A stretch of 64,000 nucleotides of DNA from Lytechinus variegatus (lineage: Eukaryota > Echinodermata > Echinoidea > Temnopleuroida > Toxopneustidae): positions 54,141,048 through 54,205,047 of the forward strand of contig NC_054741.1 of NCBI RefSeq assembly GCF_018143015.1, in the 5' to 3' direction. The position numbers and the translations under genes are program-made. This document shows positions 11,201 through 21,530 of this stretch, in pieces (within the stretch, counting starts at the first letter, position 1; every line of letters starts with the position of its first letter). The notes under the pieces are model-generated. The model was not told where the DNA came from, ran no database searches, and was given only the letters and a program-made list of their open reading frames with translations.

Positions 11201-14200
11201 CTTCAAAGAGGCATTGCGTATTGGAAGTACGTAATACATAAGCGGTTCAAGGGTCGACGCCATTGTATTTGCGTTGTTTACATCGGTATTACATGTGGAT
11301 CGAGGGGTCTACGTGACATCGGTCTGGTAAGAATCCTTTATTTTTCACCTTTTTTCCCTGTTTTTTTAAACCTTCCTACGCATTACATGTAGGTGTAGGA
11401 AAGGTGTAGAGTTGAATAAAATCACGACCAATTACATGTACGTGATTTTTAATAAAAAAGATGGATTTCCAAGGGGAATCCATCTTTGTTATGGTGCTTC
11501 GCATAAGACACTATTACAACAGTGTCAAGATGTCAAGTCAATGATGAAGAAGTATATGTCATTATATAAAAAAAACATCATCATTGCGTCCTCAAGACTA
11601 GGTAGGAATATGGTATGCCAATGCTGTAAATATCACACACTTTCAAAAAATCATTAAAATATCACTTTTGTGACCAAAATTACTAATTTCCATACAGTTG
11701 CAATTTATTTCTCATTAGTAAACTTGGGAATAATTTTTATTCAGAAATCACAAAAAATGTTTTATTTTCTTCATTTGTTGATCAATTCAAATTTTGTTTG
11801 CTTTATATGATAGCATCGAGGTGGTGATACAAAATTTAAACATATAATTTTGAAACTCATTGAATCTGCTATTTGTTCATATATTTTCAAAACTCACAGA
11901 AATTCCTTATTTGTTGATTGATTTTTTTTTTGTTCCATCTGAGAGCTACATTAGGTTCACCAAGGTTTTACACAGAGTTAAGAAACTTTGACTAGATAAT
12001 AATTAATACTTAATTCATATGAAATTTTTTCATAGATCACAAAAAATGCTTCTATGTCATTTCTTCATCAATTTCAATTCTATATCTTCAATTTATGTCA
12101 CCAATATAATTCACAGTGTCAACTGGGCTGAAATTAAAATTGTGTTAAATTGTGTTACGAGATGCCGGATGAGCTCCACATCATTGATGTGCTAGTCTTA
12201 TTCACCAGAGTGATCCAAAACATGAATTTTGGTCATATTTTTGTTTACGCCCTCTATTGGTGGAAAGTAATATGGCAAAAAAATTTCATTTTTCAATCTC
12301 TATTTTTAATTAAGAAAATATGATTTAAAAATTGAATTTACATAAGAGCCAAGTTCCATGAAGAATAGCTGTATTGGAAACTAACAGTGTAAAAAAATCA
12401 AACATTTTTCTCATAGAAAAACAGAAAATAAGCCAAAATTGTCATCATTAATTTTGCCACACATGGAGATGTATATCATAATCTTGTTCATTTAATGAGT
12501 GCTATTAACCTTAATGTGGAAGTTTTGTTGTGTAGCAGTTCTTACTCTCGACTTGTAAACAGAGGGTCATGTGTTCGAATCCCACTGCAGCATAGCGTCC
12601 TTTGGCAAGGCATCAATCCACACTTTGCCACTCTCCACCCAGGTATAAAATGGGTACCCGATAGGATGCAAACGTCTATGTAGTATGCCTAGCAATTGGG
12701 TCCTGGAACTCTCGTTGGAATGCTCACCAGGGAGTGGAGAAAGTTCATGTAATGTGGGCAGGCACGCCAGTCTCCGATGACCTGGGTAATAATATAGCTG
12801 TAAAGCACAAGTTTAGAGATGTCGTTCTGATGTATTAAGCGCTATATAAAGGGGGAACATTGGTTTCATTAATCTTTTGAGCTGTGCTCCTTATTGTATT
12901 CCCAAGTTGAAGACTTGGCCACCTTGAGCAAATTTTTGTCCGGCTCGAAGGTATGGGCAGGTGCTCCATAGGCTAGCTTGATGGTAAGGATGCTAGAGAG
13001 TGTTCCTTTTGGATCCAGATTTGGCCTGAATGCGGTTTTATTCTTGCGAACCATAGAAAAAACACGCTCCTCCTGGGCATTGGAATGAGGTAAGACCAAA
13101 ACGAGTTCTGCCACCTTCGCAAGGCGTGGAAGAAGGGGGCTGTTATCTGGAGCCTTCATGTTGGAGAGATGCTGCCAGATGACATCCATCCTGTAGTGGC
13201 CTTCTTCTGACACCTTAGCAGGTGTGTCCACACATCCCGAGGAATGGTGTCCTCCTCCATTAGCTGGTATATGGTAAACTCTTCAGCGAGTCTGTCCATC
13301 TCTTGAGGTGACTGGTAGGGCAATAGTGTGCTGAACCTGTATGATTTTGAGTTTGAGAAAGGCACTTGGCTTATTTTCTCTTAAGACTAATCCTGTAGAT
13401 CTAATTTATATGGATATAAATTTAGATCACACTTCGCCATGTTCACAGAAAGATCTGCTGGTAATCATAGCCTTGTCCTTGAGGACTCCCGAGGAATGGT
13501 GTCCTCCATTAGCTGGTATATGGTAAACTCTTCAGCGAGTCTGTCCATCTCTTGAGGTGACTGGTAGGGCAATAGTGTGCTGAACCTGTATGATTTTGAG
13601 TTTGAGAAAGGCACTTGGCTTATTTTCTCTTAAGACTAATCCTGTAGATCTAAGTTATATGGATATAAATTTAGATCACACTTCACCATGTTCACAGAAA
13701 GATCTGCTGGTAATCATAGCCTTGTCCTTGAGGACTCTGTGATCATATTTTTTGTGATTGATATTGCCATTCGATCACGGAGCCTTGAACCCCTCCCAGA
13801 TACATATACATGTACATGTATAAGAGACACATGTAAACAAAGATGGATTTCCTAGGGAAATCCATCTTTGTTTGATTTGTTTGAAGATAGAAATCACGTT
13901 CTGTAAATTTCTATCATTTTATTTATCTACCATATACACCTTTATACGCCTATTGCGTATGAAGGTGCAAAAAAAATATGTTAATAAAAAAGATTAAAAA
14001 TGAGAGGTTTCTTCCAGAGAAAAAGAGAAAAGGAACAAGAGAAGAGTGAAATCTATTGTTTTCTGAATATTATGTCATGAAATTTGAATTAAGTACCTGA
14101 TAATAAAAATGTCTTAATATGTGCTCACCCGCTTGCAGTTCTTTGTTATTTCTTTTAAATTTTTAATAAATTTTGCCCGATATGCCATATCTGGCCCCCT

Positions 14201-15652
14201 TCAAAATTTTTGCCTCATTACGCCACTGCCTGTTCATACCATGAAGTGGTGTTTGTTTTTTCTTTATTGTAGGGGCTGAGAGATCATTCTGAAAAAAAAA
14301 TGGACTGCCCCCCTCCCCCTCTACACATAGCCCACAACAAGAAATAGATGTTGGAAAATGTTTTTTTTTTTTCTTGTTTATATCTTGCAGGTAATCAGGT
14401 GAGATGTGCCGTATCAAGTCTGGCCAGTTTACCTGAGGAACATGAGATGCTTAGGAAGACGTGCAGAGACTTTGCTGAGAGGGAGCTTGCACCAAACGCC
14501 GCTGACTGGGACAAAAATCACACATATCCAGTTCAACAAGTATGATCTAATCTTAGGTTACGGTCTGAAAGTATGTGCTGATGGGGGGGGGGGTGGTAGT
14601 GGGCTTGAGGACAGTTTCATCATGTTTAAATGTTGATGATTCCTCACTGTCAAATTTATTCTATCCAATCAGATGCAAGGATGTAAGTAGTTTGTGAAAG
14701 TTGTCAATGATAATCACTGAACGGTTGCTTCATGAAGTGAAAGTTTTTTGCTGAATAGGCTTCCATATATCAAGTGAAAAAATTATTAAACTTAATGACT
14801 GCAGTCTCATGCTTTTGTTCCAAATTCCATTGGAAATAAAAAGTACAAGCAAAATACTATTTCTATAAATTTATATTACAAACTGATTATTAATAGAAAT
14901 AAGTCTACTAATGAAGAAGAAACAGATTACTTACTAGAAATAAGATCATTGCCAGATTATTTGTCCAATCTCATCTCCCATTCACATCACTTTAACAATC
15001 TAAATTAGTTGTAGTTAAGTCAAATGTAGTAAAAGTACAGTGAAAAGATGATAATGGAAGAGGCTTCTGGAAGCATGGTGTCAACCTTTAAAAAAGGAAA
15101 AAAACAGAGTTCTGCTAGATATAGTAGTTGGATTCCTTGCTTCCTGGTTCCCAATAGCTGTCTGTCGTTGGCATCCATGGATGGGTTCAGCTGAACAGTG
15201 CAAACAAGTTGGCCACTGTATCCTAATGTTTGGGTGAATGTCCGCATTGCACCTGATGTTGGTACAGTCTGTACTATTCCCAGAATCTTAATCTTCATTC
15301 TGATGGTTTATACAAATGTTCCACATCACTGAATGACATTCTAAGTGTAGCTCCCGCTTGTATCATGTATCAATGTCACAGAGTTGAATACGTAGCTTCC
15401 ATATCTATCTTGTAGGTGAAAGGTCTTGGTGAGCTCGGATTGCTGGCTGTGTCTGTCTCAGAGAAATATGGAGGAACCAATCTGGACTACTTGGCGTATG
15501 CTATCGCTATGGAGGAGATCAGCAGAGGATGTGCCAGCACAGGAACCATCATGTCTGTGAATAATGTGAGTTATAGTGTTGAAGGAGAAGAAGAAAAGGT
15601 AGCAAAAATAGTAGTAGTAGGAGTAGACGTAGTAGCAGTAGTCGCAGTAGTC

Positions 15653-15717
<65 letters not shown>

Positions 15718-15739
15718 TGTAGAAGTAGTAGTAGTAGTT

Positions 15740-15824
<85 letters not shown>

Positions 15825-15913
15825 GAGTAGGAGTAGTTGTAGGAGTAGAAGTAGTCGTAGTAGTAGTAGTAGTAGTAGTAGTAGGAGTAGTAGTAGTAGT
15901 AGGAGTAGTAGTC

Positions 15914-15952
<39 letters not shown>

Positions 15953-18900
15953 AGAAAATTTCACAGGAACAGGATGACATATTAAACAGGTTCCTGCGTC
16001 CATGTCAGTCTCACATTGACATCCTCTCAGTCTGTCATCAATTCTCAACTTGGCCAAAAAAAAATCAACTATGTGAACTTGGCAAATTTTGACAATTTCA
16101 AGTTATCTTCCAGGTTGGTCTGGCAGGTTTGACTTGCATAAACCAAAGCATTGATTATAATATTTTGCTTTTTTTCCCCAGTCACTGTATCTAGGTCCTT
16201 TAGAAACCTTTGCGACTGAGAAACAGAAGGAAGAATTCATTGTTCCATTTGTCAATGGAGACAGAGTAGGCTGCTTTGCTCTTAGTGAACCAGGTACAGT
16301 TTATTGACAGGGAGAATTTAAAAAAGAGGCAAATCCAAGTATAGTAGGTGATATCAGAGCATATTTCATATGAGTACACAAAGTGCACTTTCTATATTGT
16401 TACAATTTTCTATAAAGGCAAGAACAAAATCTGGTGGGTTTGGAGTTTTTTTTCTCCAAAGTCACAAAAGTGGATTTAGCTATTTTTGGAATCTTTCTGC
16501 CTGTAAAAATTTGGGGTTCCATAATAATAAAGATCGGGGGCTACCTTTTTCATTTCAGGAGCACCTATTTATAATTTTGTTATTGATATGTTACCGCTTT
16601 AGAATTAAGTTATGATGAGTTTAATATTGCAATATGACTTATCTATTCAGTCTTGTTTCTACCTCCCCCCCTCCCGATTAAAGATTAAATAAAACCACAA
16701 AACTTGATGGGTTCTTGATTGCTTGGAGTTCAGATTTTTGCCTCCGTAATCTCCATATCAGATATGTATCACCCATCTAAATTCGTTTAGATTTTCTTAT
16801 AAATGTCACCTTTGTGACATTTCATCTTGGGACCCCTAAACGTAATCATCATCATTCCAATATGCATGCGAGCCCAATTTGAAGTTGATTCCTCATATGA
16901 GAAAAAAAACCAAATAATGTGGGCTAGCAGCAAGACGGTTCACTTAATAAGGTCAATCAGCCAATGTATCACAGTCATTGATAAATGATCCTTTTTTTTT
17001 CTGTAGATAATGGTAGTGATGCTGGAGCTGCCTCTACCACAGCCAGACTAGATGGGGATCACTGGGTTCTGAATGGTGCTAAAATGTGGATCACTAATGG
17101 CTATGAGGCAGAGGCTGCTGTAGTCTTTGCCAGGACAGACAAGGCCATGAAACATAAGGTTAGTCAACCATGTCATCGTCAACATCATCATCATTTACAT
17201 CATCTCTGTTGCTGCCATAATCCTGATCATATACAAATAATGAATGCTCATAAGTGCAATGGACAGAATACTTTGTGAAGTGAAAGATAAAATGATCCAT
17301 TCAACGAGGCGTAGCCGAGTTGAATGGATCATTCATTTCATCTTTCACTGAATGAAGTATTCTGTCCATTGCACAAATGGAAATAACATTCATTAGTTGG
17401 TTTATATGACACCTAAAAATAGATTCTTTTTCATATGAATTTTATGAATTTCGATGAAAAATGTGCTCATGCGAGCTCAATTGGTCTGTTGATTGTTGCG
17501 TATGAATACAACATACGCGCTACGAATACGAGTGGTTTTACTGCCTGCAGTCTAGAAGGTCTTGGGTTTGAATCCCAGCCATGGTGAAATTCCCCTCAGC
17601 AAGAAACTGATCCCCATTGTGCTGCACTCAACCCAGGTGAATTGAATGGACACCTGGCAGGATTTATGCCTTTAGCTGGAGCTAAAGCTGGGATAATTTA
17701 TAGTATACAATTGAATAGGTGACTAGATAATCAATGCTGTATAAATACTATATGTAACATTTGTATAGGCTAAGAATTATTGTTCAACATGCCATAGATA
17801 TTGATATCAATAAATGCCTTACATTCGATCAAATTTTCTCAGGGTATCAGTGCTTTCATCATTCCAAAGCCATATGAAGGACTGGCGCTGGGTAAAAAGG
17901 AGGACAAACTGGGAATCAAGGCAACTTCCACCTGTCAACTTATCTTTGAAGACTGTAGGATTCCTAAAGAGAACCTTCTGGGACAAGAAGGCATGGGATT
18001 CAAAATTGCCATGGTAGGTATCAAAGTACCCACTCCGCAGGGAGTGGAGGATGTGCACCCATTAGGGACTTATCTTTGAAGACTTATTTATTTCTAAAGA
18101 ATCATGTGGTCATGTGTTCATTTGGTCACGTATATCCAGTGACTATTAGATGGATGACATGAGACTTGGTTCATGTATGATTATGCGAGTGACAATGATG
18201 TAAGATAAAAGTTCATGGATAAAAGTTTACAGATTAGTATTCACAGAGGGAAACTGAAGTGGATTAATTTCACAATAGGCACAGATCATTTGATTGAATT
18301 CAAACTTGACTCATGTGTCTTCTTGGACATGATGATTTATTTTTAAGGTCCTAGAGATCTAAGCTCACTGTCACAAATACTAATACATGTTTACCCAATG
18401 AAAAAAAAAGGAATTAAACTTTGTTCATGAATTCATTTTGGACTTGGGATCTGATGAGATTGAATTTAAAAAAAATTGGTGTGAAAATATATTTCAGATT
18501 TGGCAATGGTGTAGGCAATGGCTCCAGCTGTTTGGACTCCAGAATGCATCTAGGATATTTCATCATTGTTTAACTTTAATGGAAATGTTTGATGAACATT
18601 TAGTCTACTTTTTTGACTATTTTCTTATCTTCTGTAGTCTACATTAGATGCTGGTAGGATTGGCATTGCCGGGCAAGGTCTTGGGATAGCCCAGGCTGCT
18701 CTCGACTGTGCCATCGACTATGCTACGAAGAGGGAGGCCTTTAACCAACCCATCTCACGCTTCCAGACTGTTCAAACCAAGCTTGCCGACATGGAGGTCA
18801 GAATTGAAAGTGCAAGGTTACTCACTTGGAAGGCAGCGATGATGAAAGATGCAGGCCAAAACTACACAAAGGTAAGCTTTCATGATTACTCTATATCCAT

Positions 18901-20340
18901 GCACCTTTGTATTTATGTTGTGTGGTATTCTACTGCTGAATATTTGGCCCTATTTGCACACTACTCTGATTGTTTTGTTTTAAATTCATTTATTTGATTT
19001 GGGTGGGGGCATGCTCTACAAGTTCCCCCAGAGACCATCTTTCTGAATTGAAGGGCAATGTTGAACTTATTGTTTCAAGTTTAGTATAATTCCAACACAA
19101 TCATGAATTAATTCAAAGAGAATTGATTGGGAGTACTAAGTTCAGACTGCTAGTTTAATCATGCCCATTTTCCTTCATTCTGGTGCAAGCCATTTTTTTA
19201 CCCAAGATAAAATAAATCAGAGATACATGAACAAAATTTAATATCATCTGATAGACAAGACTTAAGAGCTTCTATCAATATTAACAAATCTCCATATTTT
19301 CAAAGTATAATTTTGACTCCTTTTCCAAAAAATATAACTTTGTTTTATATACATTGTATTTAATTTCTTGTGATGATGGAGGCATGAATTTTGACTATGC
19401 AATGTAGAATCCATTCAGTTGTATTATTTTTTTTCTTCTATATATGTTTATAGGAAGCTGCCATGGCAAAGCTAGCAGCATCAGAAGCAGCCACCTTCTG
19501 CAGTCATCAGGTAAATATCTACACTCACTTTCTCCCAGTTGAATAGTTGGCCAAATCCAGCAATGTTAAGCTTATACAGGCTGTGCACAGGATTTGTTGA
19601 TAATATCAGTAGTTCGATCGGTACCGCTATTACTTGTGATATTGCTGGTTGTCCAAATTGCTAGACTTAGATTAAAAGAATGAGAAAATTGGTTTATGAT
19701 AATTAGCTGATGGTAAGGGTGCTAGTAGGTCATTCTGATTGTGAATTAAAATGCCTTTTATTGAAAGGAGGAACAAAATAGTCATATGAAATAATCATAA
19801 ATGATAAAATTATTTGCTTTCTATTCATAGTGTTCGATGAAAAGTATCCTAGTAGAATTCATCAACAGTTTTCAGGATGGATGTTCCGAGATAATTAAAC
19901 ATGTGCTCCTATGATTGTTCTTTATAAATTTCTCAGATGACACAGGGCAAGAGTCGGGGATGCAAAGGTGTTCTTTTTTTCAGAATTTTAGGAGGATTTG
20001 GATTAGGGTTAGAGTTATGTTTAAGATTTGCTTTGTTTTCAAATGGGTCCAATGAGGGTGATTTACACTGAAGCAAATGTCATTGATACATGCTGATTTC
20101 TACTCTAGAATCAGAGAGTAAAATATTTCAGAGTATATGCCAATTCTTTCAAATGATATGGTTTTCATTGTCTTGCAGGCCATCCAGGTTCTTGGTGGAA
20201 TGGGATACGTGACGGACATGCCCGCCGAAAGGCATTACAGAGATGCAAGGATCACAGAGATCTACGAGGGAACAAGTGAAATTCAGAAGCTTGTCATAGC
20301 TGGCCAGATGCTCAAAAAGCATTCAGAAATGATGAGTTAA
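5218..20340 (+). CDS. ACADS: Short-chain acyl-CoA dehydrogenase, mitochondrial (9 exons, 415 aa)
   Basis: The FAD enzyme performs the first step of short-chain fatty acid beta-oxidation in the mitochondrial matrix, butyryl-CoA to crotonyl-CoA, passing electrons to ETF; known members are homotetramers. Exons: 5218-5278, 14391-14539, 15416-15565, 16182-16293, 17007-17158, 17843-18013, 18638-18871, 19454-19510, 20179-20340. All junctions are GT-AG and in phase. Residues 1-20 form an Arg-rich leader with no acidic residue. The family signature [13 protein letters not shown] is at residues 153-165. The C-terminal signature starting [12 protein letters not shown] is at 365-384. The catalytic Glu392 (in IYEGTSEIQ, codon 20266-20268) has the same number as in the human precursor. 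Human ACADS is 412 aa. No break or missing residue was seen, so the gene looks functional. The only uncertainty is exon 1, chosen by phase, leader character and an upstream in-frame stop. Confidence 0.94.
5881..8563 (+). repeat. Satellite-like tandem array with composite period, inside ACADS intron 1
   Basis: Eleven copies of a ~205-bp unit begin with GAGGAGTATTTAGACAG at about 6076, 6279, 6561, 6766, 6972, 7175, 7461, 7667, 7953, 8159 and 8365; a degraded start is at 8563. Spacing is 203-206 bp or 282-286 bp. The longer spacing carries an ~80-bp insert with an inverted GGGGACTTGGATCACGAG / CTCGTTATCCAAGTCCCC hairpin. The left edge (5881-6115) is itself a large inverted repeat of the unit start. 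Short ORFs seen in the array are repeats of one another and not genes. Confidence 0.92.
8690..9515 (+). repeat. Second periodic array (~100-bp degenerate units)
   Basis: The pair 'CTGATTTATTTAGTAAA' and 'GACGAAATAAAGCAATGGAGA' recurs about nine times from 8700 to 9500, with spacing near 70-110 bp and substantial divergence. It abuts the 205-bp array. GGGGACTTGGATCACGATA recurs at 9678-9697, past the second array, suggesting that both arrays belong to one larger element. Confidence 0.8.
9521..9562. repeat. GC-rich hairpin at the array boundary
   Basis: A 16-bp perfect palindrome CGCCGCGTACGCGGCG (9534-9549) lies inside an imperfect 42-bp inverted repeat whose outer arms are AAAGATTG and CAATCTTT. 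It is strikingly GC-rich against its AT-rich neighbourhood. Confidence 0.8.
9563..10745. other. ACADS intron 1 sequence without a recognisable gene
   Basis: It contains an isolated copy of the GGGGACTTGGATCACGAT motif (9678-9697), two tandem ~80-bp copies of an ATTTTTAAAA...CTCCTCGAAACAGACGGCTGCCAGCTGT segment (about 10170-10310) and a transposon-end fragment at 10500-10550 (GAGGGAGCGAAGCGACC) related to 54240-54280. A consensus-like donor (GAG|GTAAGT, 9968) has only stop-containing frames before it. No exon is supported. Confidence 0.5.
10746..11609. mobile_element. Foldback element with 9-bp target-site duplication (Mutator-like MITE)
   Basis: The direct repeat GGTAGGAAT flanks the element at 10746-10754 and 11601-11609. 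Between them, 10755-11600 (846 bp) is an almost complete inverted repeat, starting TAGTCTTGAGGACGC and ending GCGTCCTCAAGACTA, with arms of about 350 bp and an AT-rich centre around 11080-11190. Within each arm there are secondary hairpins (CAAAGATGGATTCCCCTTGG). There is no transposase. Long terminal inverted repeats with 9-bp duplications are typical of Mutator-like elements; the assignment is inference. Confidence 0.82.
11610..12523. other. ACADS intron 1, unannotated AT-rich DNA
   Basis: AT-rich sequence with no coding frame, no clear inverted repeat and no tandem structure that I can see. Confidence 0.5.
12524..12860 (+). mobile_element. tRNA-derived SINE, copy 1
   Basis: The head has a pol III box-B-like GTGTTCGAATCCCACTGC after TCTCGACTTGTAAACAGAGGG. 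The body follows with CTTTGGCAAGGC, a 'TAAAATGGGTACC' segment and a terminal GCGCTATATAAA. The same order occurs in the copies at 48468 and 51141. It is a degraded tRNA-like head and not a functional tRNA. Confidence 0.75.
12869..13735 (-). pseudogene. hAT-type transposase C-terminal fragment, frameshifted and partly duplicated
   Basis: On the minus strand, 13231 to 12869 reads through 120 residues including [20 protein letters not shown], which resembles the C-terminal dimerisation region of hAT transposases and related host genes. The preceding residues ([20 protein letters not shown]) sit in another frame at 13365-13156, so there is a frameshift near 13230. The segment 13237-13487 is tandemly repeated at 13488-13735 (period ~251 bp). 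It is a decayed fragment inside ACADS intron 1, opposite to the host gene. Confidence 0.6.
13830..14010. mobile_element. Diverged single-arm relative of the 10746-11609 foldback element
   Basis: The hairpin CAAAGATGGATTTCC / GGAAATCCATCTTTG is followed by ATCACGT, TTTTATTTATCTACC and TACACCTTTATACGCC / GTATGAAGGTG. These appear in the same order and spacing as one arm of the Mutator-like element upstream. No second arm or duplication is visible. Confidence 0.6.
15600..15953. repeat. (AGT)n trinucleotide microsatellite in ACADS intron 3
   Basis: About 350 bp of AGT/GTA repeats with scattered AGG, CGT and TGT variants starts some 35 bp after the splice donor of ACADS exon 3 (15565|GTGAGT). The long Val, Leu or Tyr open frames here are artefacts of the repeat. 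Confidence 0.97.
17254..17374. mobile_element. 121-bp hairpin element in ACADS intron 5
   Basis: The left arm starts GTGCAATGGACAGAATAC and the right arm ends GTATTCTGTCCATTGCAC. The inner arms TGATCCATTCAAC / GTTGAATGGATCA surround a short GC-rich centre. The whole element folds as one stem; non-coding. Confidence 0.8.
17510..17755 (+). mobile_element. tRNA-derived SINE, copy 2 (related subfamily)
   Basis: A box-B-like GGTTTGAATCCCAGCCATGG is followed by a body with CAGCAAGAAACTGATCCCCA, CTGCACTCAACCCAGGTGAA and a tail resembling TGCTGTATAAATAC. It shares its body with the minus-strand copy at 41850-42116 and the fragment at 46062. Box A is degraded. Confidence 0.65.
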
Positions 20341-21530
20341 CCTACATTCTTATACAGAGATATATATATATATATTTACAATGAAGTCTGTACCTGTATG
20401 GCAGTTTGCCATTTTGGTGGGCATTATCAATTTGAATGGGATGTCAAGGAACCAACATCTTAATCTGGGCGCAATAACAACGCTTTAATCTGATCATAGG
20501 CTGATTTTTACAACTAAATGAAATTGGTCAGTATGTGCAATCGACTATACAAACAAACTGTAAGATCAGTTGCTAAGCTTTGCATTGCAGGCCCATGGGC
20601 ACTGTTCCATAAAACCGGTCATCATACGCAAGTTGTCAGTCATTGACCATTACCATGGTAACAGTGCTTCACACCCAATCAAATCAAAATCAAGGGTTTT
20701 TGTATTGTCAGTGAATGACAGTTTGTTAGGTATTAAACATCTTCATTTAACATTGTCTTGTGCTTCCTCTTTATTAAAATCAATGTCAGCTATGGAAAGC
20801 CATTGACACCATAATTCATCATTTAGTTTACATTCTGTCCAAGGGGGAGCTGATTGGTCATAGCAATAATGCTTTGAATAAAGAAGTTTGAGTGTATGTA
20901 AGAAGCTTTTCGATTGAAGAAAAAATGACGACATGCATCACCGGCTTGTTATACTTGATTTGAATCAATCTCATCTTTTATTAGACATAGCCCAAGACAT
21001 ATCCCTCATCATTGATGTTTTTTTTTCCATCTACTCATCTCTTCAAGCATTATCTCTCGTTAAGAAGGTATTTATGGTAATACTGTTCCCAAACACATAT
21101 ATGATTGATACAACACAAATCATCCATGATGTATGAAGAGGATGTTCAAAAGTATGTATGTCATTAAATGCCAAAGATCACTCTCATGGTGTACAATAAA
21201 TTGAGGATTGCTTGAAGGATGTGAAAAGAAGTTTCCTTGAAATTATTCTAAGACCGAACTATAAGGAGGTCATACACTACGAGCTTTAATACCATTTTGA
21301 TAAGCCCCTGATTTCATTTTCATGTTACTTGTAATCTCTAATCTGTTAAATTATCAATATTCAATTTCTTTATATACTGATCATCTTCTTACAATATCAT
21401 TTGAGTTTTAAATATTCTGTATGATGTTTATTATGTTTTTAGATGTATAAATATATATGTGTTTCCCCAATATGTTGATTATTTGAAAAAGAAAGTAATA
21501 AATTGAACTTGAAATTATTTTAAACGTTCG
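20341..21530 (+). other. ACADS 3' UTR and candidate poly(A) signals
   Basis: After the TAA at 20338-20340, AATAAA hexamers occur at 20877-20882, 21195-21200 and 21497-21502. The last is followed by T-rich and GT-containing sequence and is the most plausible for a long 3' UTR; the actual site is unresolved. A fragment related to the 36070 palindromic MITE (CATTACCATGGTAACAGTG) lies at about 20596-20720. Confidence 0.45.

Noticed and set aside
15416..16057. Long poly-Val, poly-Tyr and poly-Leu open frames on both strands
   Set aside because: They are translations of the (AGT)n microsatellite; only 15416-15565 is coding (ACADS exon 3).
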